DNA of 28,810 nt from Sphingomonadales bacterium UBA6157 (lineage in GTDB: Bacteria > Pseudomonadota > Alphaproteobacteria > Sphingomonadales > Sphingomonadaceae), in assembly GCA_002423025.1 (NCBI GenBank), contig DIUN01000033.1:22786-51595 (forward strand), given 5' to 3'. The notes under the pieces were generated by a model, which did no database searches, was not told where the DNA came from, and saw nothing but the letters and a program-made list of their open reading frames with translations. The position numbers were made by a program, and so were the translations under genes. Positions 23,051 to 28,810 of this stretch are shown here, in pieces (within the stretch, counting starts at the first letter, position 1; each line of letters starts with the position of its first letter).

Positions 23051-23905
23051 TCAGCTCCAGCGTTGGGCTTTTTCGGCCAGCTGTGGCGCGCCGACCAGCT
23101 TTGCCATTTCCGGCGCCGTGAACATCCGCTCCCGCATGGCCAGCGTTGAACCTTCGGCGCGCATCTGCGCCAGCAACTCGCTGCTCGCCCGCGCCATCGT
23201 CTGCACGATCGCTCCGGGCATCAGCGCGATGCGGAAGCCCAGCGGGGCGATTTCGGCGGCAGCGTTGAACGGCGAGGCGCCGCCTTCCAGCAGATTGTGG
23301 ATGAGAGGCGCGCGCTGGCCGAACAACCGGCCGACTTCGGCGACTTGCTCGGGCGTGGTCAGGCCTTCCGCCAGCAGCGCATCGCAGCCGGCTTCGACAT
23401 AGGCGTTGCAGCGCTCCAGCGTCTCGGCAAAGGGCACGGACGCCTGGGCATCGGTGCGCGCCGATATCAGCAGCATTTCGGAGCTGCGGGCATCCTGCGC
23501 TGCCTTGATGCGGCCAACCATTTCGGAAACCGGCACCAGCGGGCGCGACTGGATGGCGTTGACAGGCTTGAGAGCTGCCTGATCCTCGATCTGAACGGCG
23601 GCAGCACCGGCCCGCTCGAGCATCCGCACTGTCCTTTGCAGGTTGACGGCGTTGCCGTGGCCACTGTCAGCATCCACCACGATAGGGGTGCTCACCCGGT
23701 CCGCCATCCGCCCACAAGCATCTGCAAGCTCGCTGGCTGTGGTCAGGCCCACATCCGGCCGGCCGAGGCGAGCATAGGCGAGCGACGCTCCCGACAGGAA
23801 CATTGCAGGAAAGCCAGCCTGCTCCACCAGCAATGCGGAAAGGCCATCATAGGCGCCAGGCACCAGCAGAATGCCAGGACCAGCGAGGAGTTGCCGCAAC
23901 ATCAT
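23051..23905 (-). CDS. Isocitrate lyase/PEP mutase superfamily lyase
   Basis: A 284-residue protein of the ICL/PEPM fold. Metal-binding acids are seen in VVDADSGHGN (Asp78, Asp80) and IEDQ (Glu107, Asp108). The flexible loop that carries the catalytic KKCGH in isocitrate and 2-methylisocitrate lyases reads ALKPVNAIQSR here and has no Cys. It is therefore probably not a true 2-methylisocitrate lyase. Oxaloacetate decarboxylase-, phosphonopyruvate hydrolase- or dimethylmalate-lyase-like chemistry on a 2-oxo or 2-hydroxy acid is more likely. It overlaps the MFS gene by ATGA (23902-23905), so the two are coupled. It could handle the small carboxylic acid released by the pathway. Confidence 0.85.
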   Translation of the reverse strand: MMLRQLLAGPGILLVPGAYDGLSALLVEQAGFPAMFLSGASLAYARLGRPDVGLTTASELADACGRMADRVSTPIVVDADSGHGNAVNLQRTVRMLERAGAAAVQIEDQAALKPVNAIQSRPLVPVSEMVGRIKAAQDARSSEMLLISARTDAQASVPFAETLERCNAYVEAGCDALLAEGLTTPEQVAEVGRLFGQRAPLIHNLLEGGASPFNAAAEIAPLGFRIALMPGAIVQTMARASSELLAQMRAEGSTLAMRERMFTAPEMAKLVGAPQLAEKAQRWS

Positions 23906-25239
23906 GTCGCCTTTTTTACGAGCGCTGCAGAACGCATCGCCTGTGAGCCAATCCCGACGATGCCGGCGCCAATGAGGATGACGCTGGTGCCGACAATACT
24001 GATGGACCAGCGGATGGCTTGCGGATCCGCCAGCACGCTATCGGTGAAGGCGGCGATCATCCATGGCCCCAGTCCGGCGCCGAGAAGATTGCCGAACAGC
24101 AGATAAATCGCCATCAACTGGGCTCGCATGCGGTTCGGCGCCAGGATGGGAATGGCGGCCGGGCCGGCGCCGAAGGGCATGGCGCCGAAGAACAGAACTG
24201 GCGCAAGCAGCGCCAGCGAAGCGCTCGGGTTGGGTGCCAGCGGGAAGGTGAGGATGAACGGCGCCGCTGCCAGCGCCGCCCACATCGAGACGCGCAGGTT
24301 GGCGTCGGTGTTGCCTTTCGCCAGCGAGCGATCCGCCAGCCAGCCGCCCGCCACGACGCCGCTGGTGCTAAGCACCGTGACCATGAGACCGAAAATTGGG
24401 CCGATGTCCGCCGGGGTCCAGCCGAACGTGCGGATAAAGAAGCTGGGGGTCCAGACGTTGAGCCCGAATTGGCCTGCGGCCAGTACGGGCAGGCCGAGAA
24501 ACACCGGCACCAACAGTCGGGCATGCGTTCGGATGAAGGCCATGACTTCGGCGATGCTGGCGCTTTCGGCCTTGGACTTTCCCAGCGCCAGGCCTTCGCG
24601 CCGCGGCGGCTCACGCAACGCCAGCATGGCAAACGCGAAGAGGATCCCTGGCAGGCTGGCGATAATGAACACCATTTGCCAATCAGCAGGCCGGCCAACG
24701 AGCGGAAACTGCACGCTGGGGTTGGCTGTGAGCCAGGCGATCAGCGAGCCGATAATGACTAAGGCCAGCCCCGAGCCGGCGAAGCTGGAGCCGACGAACA
24801 GCCCCATGGCGCGGCCCACTTTGGCTGGCGGCAGATAGTCCCCGATCAGGGAGGAGCCAGCGGGCGTGAGCGTTGCTTCGCCGATGCCGACACACAGTCT
24901 TGTGGCAAACAGCGCGCCGAACGACAGGGCAAAGCCGCCGGCCATCGTGGCGAGCGAGAAGAACAATGCTCCGGCTGCGATGATGTTGCGACGGTTGCCG
25001 CTGTCCGCCAGTCGGCCGAGCGGCACGGCGAGCAGCCCGTAGAAGATTGCTACTGCGAAGCCCTGCAGCAGGCTGATCTCGGTATCGGAAATCTCCAGGC
25101 TGGCCTTGATAGGCTCGACGAGCAGGATCAACACCTGCCTGTCGAGCATGGAGATCATGCCGCCAAGGCAGAGCATTGCAACCACGCCCCAAGCATAGGG
25201 CTCACTGCGGAAGTCTAGACGTTCTGAGGGAAGTGCCAT
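23902..25239 (-). CDS. MFS transporter (Spinster-like), inner membrane
   Basis: About 445 residues with 12 expected membrane helices. MFS motif A is GRLADSGNRR (75-84) in the loop between helices 2 and 3. The first helix, GVVAMLCLGGMISMLDRQVLILLVEPIK, resembles the Spinster-like carriers frequent in sphingomonad catabolic clusters. It would carry the substrate (or a product) across the inner membrane, partnering the TonB receptor. The start at 25239 (MALPSERLDF) is preferred since longer starts run into the operator. The gene is divergent from the FAD oxidase, and downstream is the ICL-family gene with an ATGA overlap. Transport direction and ligand are unknown. Confidence 0.9.
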   Translation of the reverse strand: MALPSERLDFRSEPYAWGVVAMLCLGGMISMLDRQVLILLVEPIKASLEISDTEISLLQGFAVAIFYGLLAVPLGRLADSGNRRNIIAAGALFFSLATMAGGFALSFGALFATRLCVGIGEATLTPAGSSLIGDYLPPAKVGRAMGLFVGSSFAGSGLALVIIGSLIAWLTANPSVQFPLVGRPADWQMVFIIASLPGILFAFAMLALREPPRREGLALGKSKAESASIAEVMAFIRTHARLLVPVFLGLPVLAAGQFGLNVWTPSFFIRTFGWTPADIGPIFGLMVTVLSTSGVVAGGWLADRSLAKGNTDANLRVSMWAALAAAPFILTFPLAPNPSASLALLAPVLFFGAMPFGAGPAAIPILAPNRMRAQLMAIYLLFGNLLGAGLGPWMIAAFTDSVLADPQAIRWSISIVGTSVILIGAGIVGIGSQAMRSAALVKKAT

Positions 25240-25295
25240 GGTAAAGCAGCCTGCAGCATAGCAGCCCTGCATTCCAGTAAGAGATTCGCGCTCTG

Positions 25296-25314
25296 CCATA
25301 GACGCGGCGTATGG
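25296..25314. promoter_or_regulatory. Candidate LysR operator between the MFS and FAD-oxidase genes
   Basis: CCATAGACGCGGCGTATGG has CCATA/TATGG arms (GCCATA/TATGGC if extended by one base) and the T-N11-A spacing. It lies almost centrally between the divergent MFS start (25239) and the FAD oxidase start (25369). It is nearly identical to the site at 19382-19400, which is the evidence for shared control by the LysR regulator. Confidence 0.65.
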
Positions 25315-25368
25315 CGCGTGACAGGGCATCGATTTGCGCCTGAAGCGCGCGCACGTCAGTGTCCTGCC

Positions 25369-26946
25369 ATGAGCACAGCCCCGAACCTGCCCGCCGATGA
25401 TGATGCCGTGGTGCTCGCGCAACTGGCCGAGCTGGATGCCGATGTGTTGACGGGGGAGGACGACCGGGCATTTTATTCGCAGGATGTAGCGGCTGCGGGC
25501 GTCGTACCGCTGGCAGTGTTTCGTCCGCGCAGTGTCGATGCGCTGGCGGCCGGCGTGGGGCTCGCCACGGCGCGGGGCCTGGCGCTGTTTCCGCGCGGCG
25601 GCGGCATGAGCTACACTTCGGCGTATCTGCCGGACCGGGCGCGGGCGCTGGTGGTGGACACAGCAGCGCTAGATCGGATTGTGACGATCAATGCCGAAGA
25701 CCTGTTCGTGACGGTGGAGGCCGGCTGCACCTGGGCCAGTCTTGACGCGGCACTGGCTCCGCACGGGCTGCGCACGCCGTTCTGGGGGCCGTTCTCGGGT
25801 TGGAATGCAACGATCGGTGGCGCCATGAGCCAGGGCACAGCCACTTTCGGCACAGCGCGCGTCGGCACTTCGGGTGACAATGTGCTGGCCTTTGACATCG
25901 TTGCCGCGGACGGTCGCATGGTTCGGACCGGAGTAGGCGGCCAGCAGGGGCACACTCCGTTCATGCGCCAATATGGCCCCGATCTGACCGGCATTTTTGC
26001 CAATGATGCCGGTGCCCTAGGCATCAAGGCGCGCATCACACTGCCACTCGAGCCGCGGCCCAGCGCGGTGGGGGGCGTGTCCTTTCTGTTTGAGGATTTT
26101 GCGGCGCTGGCTGCGGCGCTGAAGGGCGTGACGCGGGCTGGGTTGGCCAGCGAGGCTTTTGCGATGGACCCGGCGGTGACCAGGCAGTTCTCCGGTGGCA
26201 GCGGCGGCTTCACCCAGGATCTGGCCATGTTGCGCGCTATTGGGCGGGCGCAGGGCAATTGGCTGGCCGGGCTTGTCCGCATGGCGAAGGTGGCCCGCGC
26301 TGGCCGGGCATTTCTGGGCCGCGAGGGCTACCAGTTGCACATCGTTGCCGAGGCGGATGACGCGCAGATGTTGCGTCGCAAGCTTGAGCGGGTGCGCAGG
26401 CTGTGTGCGGCCGGCTCGGTTGAGTTGCCTGCCACGGTGCCGGACATGGTGCGTGCCGTGCCGTTCGCGCCGTTGCCGGTGCTCTCACCGAGCGGTGGGC
26501 GGATGTTGCCTCTGCATGGCATCGTGCCATGGTCGCGTGCTGCTGAGCTGGATGCAGAAATGGCCGCGCTGCTGGCGCGCCATGCCGAGGCTTGTGCGGA
26601 GGCGCAACTGACAATCGGTACCAGCTTTTTCGGCGTGGCACGCTCAGGCCTGCTCTATGAGCCAGTTCTCTATTGGCCCGATGCGCGGCTGCTCTCGCAT
26701 GAGCGGCGAACAACGGGCGAGTTGCCGCGCCACCCCGCCAATCCGGCGGCGCAGGCGCTGGTGGCACGCATTTCGGCAGAGATGATAGAACTGTTCCATG
26801 CCGCCGGCGCTACGCACCTGCAGATCGGCCGGGCTTACCCTTGGGCACGTGGACGGAACGCTGGCGCCATGGCGCTGCTGGCTGCCATCAAGGCCGAGAT
26901 GGACCCGCGGGGCCTTATCAACCCTGGCGCGCTGGAGCGGGCGTGA
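25369..26946 (+). CDS. FAD-linked oxidase (VAO/PCMH flavoprotein family)
   Basis: A 525-residue flavoprotein of the VAO/PCMH fold. The FAD-binding part is visible as FPRGGGMSYTSAYLP, VTVEAGCTWASLDAALAPHG and PFSGWNATIGGAMSQGTATFGTARVGTSGDNV. The C-terminal cap domain ends with the typical DPRGLINPGAL. Members oxidise phenolic alcohols, alkylphenols, hydroxy acids or lactate-like substrates. The exact branch cannot be fixed, nor whether FAD is covalent. The start at 25369 (MSTAPNLPADDD) has a weak ribosome site; a GTG at 25318, just after the operator, would add 17 residues. The 4-base GTGA overlap with the monooxygenase downstream ties the two enzymes together. Confidence 0.9.
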   Translation: MSTAPNLPADDDAVVLAQLAELDADVLTGEDDRAFYSQDVAAAGVVPLAVFRPRSVDALAAGVGLATARGLALFPRGGGMSYTSAYLPDRARALVVDTAALDRIVTINAEDLFVTVEAGCTWASLDAALAPHGLRTPFWGPFSGWNATIGGAMSQGTATFGTARVGTSGDNVLAFDIVAADGRMVRTGVGGQQGHTPFMRQYGPDLTGIFANDAGALGIKARITLPLEPRPSAVGGVSFLFEDFAALAAALKGVTRAGLASEAFAMDPAVTRQFSGGSGGFTQDLAMLRAIGRAQGNWLAGLVRMAKVARAGRAFLGREGYQLHIVAEADDAQMLRRKLERVRRLCAAGSVELPATVPDMVRAVPFAPLPVLSPSGGRMLPLHGIVPWSRAAELDAEMAALLARHAEACAEAQLTIGTSFFGVARSGLLYEPVLYWPDARLLSHERRTTGELPRHPANPAAQALVARISAEMIELFHAAGATHLQIGRAYPWARGRNAGAMALLAAIKAEMDPRGLINPGALERA

Positions 26947-28106
26947 ACGTGACAGGGCGTATCATCATCGCCGGTGCTGGCCTGGGGGGGCTCACTGCGG
27001 CACTGGCGCTGCAAAAGGCCGGCTTCCGACCGCTGGTGCTGGAGCAGGCTGAAGTGCTGGGCGATGTGGGGGCGGGCATCTCCATAACGCCCAATGCCGC
27101 CAAGGGGCTGATCTCGCTGGGGCTGGGGGAAGCGCTGGATTCCAACGCGCAGGCGCCGTTGCAGCAGCTTGTCCGTGATGGGCTGAGCGGCAACCAGCTG
27201 ATGTGTATTGATCGATCCAAGGTGCGTGAGCGCTATGGTGCCGCCTATTACATGATGCATCGGGCTGATCTGCATGCGCTGCTGGTGGCGGCAGTGCTTG
27301 CCAATGATGCAGGCGCCATCCGCACCGGGCAAAAGCTTGTCGGCGTGGCGATCGAGAGAGGCCAAGCCCGAATCGATCTGCTGGGGAGCCCTAGCATCAG
27401 AACCGATGTGCTCATTGCCGCGGACGGGGCACGCTCGTTGATCCGTACGGTGCTGTTTGGGGACGATGGCGCGCGTTTCACTGGCCATGTCGCCTGGCGG
27501 CTCCTCGTGCCGGCTGAAGCGGCGCCTGAAGCGGCGCGGCAGCCTGGCTCGGTGGTGTGGACAGGAGCCGAGCGCTCGTTCGTGCGCTACGGCGTGCGCG
27601 GCGGCAGTCTCGTGAATTGCGTGGGGTTGACCCGCACGGGCCAGTGGCGCGGTGAGGGCTGGTCCCAGCAAGTCCCGGTAGCGGACATGGCGGCAGAATA
27701 TGCTGGATGGGTATCGGAGGTCACCGGCCTCATCAGCGCTGCGCCTGGCGGGCTTGTGAACAGCTGGGGGTTGTTTGTGAGGCCTGCAGCAGAGCGGCTC
27801 GTGGCAGGCCCTGTGGCGTTGCTGGGGGATGCCGGGCACCCGATGCTGCCATTCATGGGGCAGGGGGCTGCCATGGCAATCGAGGATGGTGTTGTGCTCG
27901 GCCGCTGCTTTGCCGAATCAGCAAGTCCTGCAGAGGCGCTGGCGCGTTATGAGGCGGCGCGACTTGAGCGAACGCGCTTCATCCAGGCCGAATCCGCAGC
28001 GGGAGCAGAGCGACTCCAGCAGGCCGGACCCGGCAAGGCACGGCTTGCCCGCAACGAGGACAGCCTCGGCATATTTGATTACGATCCGGCTATGGTGCCG
28101 GTGTGA
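26943..28106 (+). CDS. FAD-dependent aromatic-type monooxygenase (salicylate hydroxylase-like)
   Basis: A group-A flavin monooxygenase of 387 residues. It has all three fingerprints: GAGLGG (11-16) for the FAD ADP part, AADGARS with Asp161-Gly162, and LLGDAGHPMLPFMGQGAAMAIEDG with Gly295-Asp296. The family hydroxylates activated aromatic rings, often with decarboxylation, using NAD(P)H and oxygen. I place the start at GTG 26943, which overlaps the upstream stop as GTGA; another GTG is two codons on. It is last in its operon, 50 bases before the tRNA-Glu fragment. This gene is the best hint that an intermediate is aromatic. Confidence 0.91.
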   Translation: MNVTGRIIIAGAGLGGLTAALALQKAGFRPLVLEQAEVLGDVGAGISITPNAAKGLISLGLGEALDSNAQAPLQQLVRDGLSGNQLMCIDRSKVRERYGAAYYMMHRADLHALLVAAVLANDAGAIRTGQKLVGVAIERGQARIDLLGSPSIRTDVLIAADGARSLIRTVLFGDDGARFTGHVAWRLLVPAEAAPEAARQPGSVVWTGAERSFVRYGVRGGSLVNCVGLTRTGQWRGEGWSQQVPVADMAAEYAGWVSEVTGLISAAPGGLVNSWGLFVRPAAERLVAGPVALLGDAGHPMLPFMGQGAAMAIEDGVVLGRCFAESASPAEALARYEAARLERTRFIQAESAAGAERLQQAGPGKARLARNEDSLGIFDYDPAMVPV

Positions 28107-28156
28107 TTAAGAGTGCTGCACCGGCCCGGCCGCGCCCGGCGTTGGGCAGCGGCGGT

Positions 28157-28200
28157 TGGTGATCCCTACGGGAATCGAACCCGTGTTTTCGCCGTGAAAA
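28157..28200 (-). repeat. tRNA-Glu 3' fragment (att-like direct repeat, copy 1)
   Basis: Read on the minus strand this is the 3' part of a tRNA-Glu: anticodon loop TTTTCAC (anticodon TTC), variable region, T arm ACGGG-TTCGATT-CCCGT, acceptor 3' strand AGGGATC, discriminator A and CCA. Upstream of the anticodon stem there is no D arm and no matching GATCCCT acceptor strand, so it is not a whole tRNA. The first 24 bases (28157-28180) are repeated exactly at 28787-28810. A truncated tRNA 3' end of this kind is what integration of a mobile element at a tRNA gene leaves behind. Confidence 0.7.
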
Positions 28201-28235
28201 GCCGAGAAGCTTTGTTCTCAATGGGTTGGCCGAAA

Positions 28236-28280
28236 AGTTATCAATTTGCCTCCCTTCGAGGGAAGATCACTTTGATAACT
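28236..28280 (-). terminator. Probable terminator of the small secreted-protein gene
   Basis: AGTTATCAA (28236-28244) and TTGATAACT (28272-28280) are exact reverse complements. Inside them TCCCT (28251-28255) and AGGGA (28259-28263) form a second short stem. On the minus strand the outer stem begins at the stop codon of the gene at 28280 and is followed by a short T-run (TTTT), as in an intrinsic terminator. The same 9-base arm also occurs at 28703-28711. Confidence 0.5.
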
Positions 28281-28537
28281 CAGCAGCTCGCCTGCCCGGA
28301 CATCTGGCAGCGGCGGATAGCGTCGAGCTTCTCGTTGATCTGGCGGGTCTGTTCCGCCCGCTCGTTCTCCCGGTAGCGTTCCTGCGCCTCACGGTTCTGG
28401 CGGTCAAAATGCTCCCGGCTCTCCGCTTGTTGGCGCTGCAAATCAGCGCAGCCGTTAGCGTAGTTGCCGCACCGATCTTGGGCCAGGGAGGGGGTGGCGG
28501 ACAGCAGGATGAGGGCGGTGAGTGTGGTGCGTATCAT
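28280..28537 (-). CDS. Small secreted four-cysteine protein, function unknown
   Basis: An 85-residue protein with a clear signal peptide (MIRTTLTALILLSATPSLA, cleavage before QDR). The mature 65 residues are very hydrophilic, rich in Gln, Arg and Glu, and helical by eye (QRQQAESREHFDRQNREAQ). Two Cys lie near each end (Cys23, Cys30; Cys77, Cys85), so two disulfides closing a helical hairpin are plausible in the periplasm. GGAGAC lies 5 bases upstream of the ATG. A stem-loop follows the stop. It sits alone between the tRNA-Glu fragment and the tRNA-Glu end. I do not recognise a family. Confidence 0.7.
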   Translation of the reverse strand: MIRTTLTALILLSATPSLAQDRCGNYANGCADLQRQQAESREHFDRQNREAQERYRENERAEQTRQINEKLDAIRRCQMSGQASC

Positions 28538-28728
28538 TGTCGTCTCCGTCCAATAGAGGAGGAAAGCTAGCAGGGCGCCCGCGTCGCGAAAAGGGATCGT
28601 CAGCGATGTTTCCTGAACCCCAAATCCCCATGCCGATCACAAACAGAAGTTAGGAGACGTTCCTCCTGATTCCGTCGGTTCTAACGCGCCGAGAGGGGTT
28701 TTTTGATAACTTGTAGTTGATAGCATAG

Positions 28729-28762
28729 AAAAAGGGCGGCTCAGAAGTTGCTCTGGCCGCCC
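28729..28762 (-). terminator. Intrinsic terminator downstream of tRNA-Glu
   Basis: On the minus strand GGGCGGC and GCCGCCC (28756-28762 with 28734-28740) form a perfect 7-bp stem with a 15-base loop, followed at once by five T (28729-28733). It lies 25 bases past the 3' end of the tRNA at 28787. This supports that copy as the transcribed, functional gene. Confidence 0.7.
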
Positions 28763-28786
28763 GAAAATTCTTGTTTCCCAATGACT

Positions 28787-28810
28787 TGGTGATCCCTACG
28801 GGAATCGAAC
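28787..28810 (-). tRNA. tRNA-Glu, 3' end only (continues past the window)
   Basis: The last 24 bases of the window, read on the minus strand, are a T-loop (GTTCGATTCCCGT), an acceptor 3' strand and CCA, identical to the fragment at 28157-28180. The identity as tRNA-Glu rests on that longer copy, which includes the anticodon loop. The terminator downstream suggests this is the intact gene, but the 5' part is outside the window. Confidence 0.55.

Noticed and set aside
10734..28106. Fumonisin-type degradation cluster
   Set aside because: A TonB receptor, LysR and dehydrogenases are shared themes, but no aminotransferase or carboxylesterase of the fum type is present.
28157..28232. A complete tRNA-Glu gene at copy 1
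   Set aside because: The 3' half is perfect, but there is no D arm, no pairing 5' acceptor strand, and one mismatch in the anticodon stem.
1..28810. CRISPR arrays, insertion sequences, transposases, integrases, rRNA
   Set aside because: No regularly spaced repeats, no transposase or integrase motifs and no rRNA sequence were seen on either strand.

Overview
The window is GC-rich and densely packed, with many 4-base ATGA/GTGA gene overlaps. It looks like chromosome of an alphaproteobacterium, most likely Sphingomonadales. The evidence is a TonB-dependent receptor with the plug start EEIIVTAQR, a Spinster-like MFS carrier, and an argD-argF-hslO-queC-queE gene string. The genus cannot be named from sequence reading alone.

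Left part (1-10461) is mostly housekeeping. A leftward run encodes sulfurtransferase SseA, a cystathionine beta-lyase, a DUF4105 membrane protein and an amidase. A second leftward string, argD-argF-hslO-queC-queE, joins arginine synthesis, the redox chaperone Hsp33 and two enzymes of 7-deazaguanine (queuosine precursor) synthesis. The third, queF, faces them from the other side. An SRAP (YedK/HMCES-type) gene is divergent from argD. An intrinsic-terminator-like hairpin sits in the argD leader.

Middle and right part (about 10462-28106) is an accessory catabolic cluster that I cannot match to a named pathway. It holds: a TonB-dependent receptor (+); a leftward eight-gene operon (19327 to 12946) with a small unknown protein, a SAM methyltransferase, an alpha/beta hydrolase, a cupin, an ornithine-cyclodeaminase-fold protein, a second alpha/beta-fold protein lacking the catalytic Ser, an SDR and a zinc alcohol dehydrogenase; a divergent LysR regulator followed by a PhyH-type dioxygenase and a GMC flavoprotein; a leftward MFS carrier plus an ICL/PEP-mutase-fold lyase; and, divergent from the carrier, a VAO/GlcD-type FAD oxidase plus an FAD aromatic-type monooxygenase. 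Uptake (TonB receptor, MFS), oxidation (four oxidase/oxygenase genes, two dehydrogenases), and C-C or ester cleavage (hydrolases, lyase) fit breakdown of an oxygenated, possibly aromatic or nitrogen-containing, small molecule.

The main regulatory observation is a 19-bp LysR-box-like dyad, (C/G)CATA-N9-TATGG. It lies in the LysR/operon divergent promoter (19382-19400) and in the MFS/FAD-oxidase divergent promoter (25296-25314), where the two copies are nearly identical over the whole site. The same framework, as a perfect palindrome, lies upstream of the TonB receptor (10539-10557). This suggests one LysR-controlled regulon spanning 17 kb.

Right edge (28107-28810): a 3' fragment of a tRNA-Glu gene (from 28157) and the 3' end of what is probably the intact tRNA-Glu (from 28787, cut by the window end) form a direct repeat about 630 bases apart, as at a tRNA-integrated element. 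Between them lie a small secreted four-cysteine protein gene and three copies of a 9-base motif. No integrase, transposase, CRISPR array or rRNA is visible.
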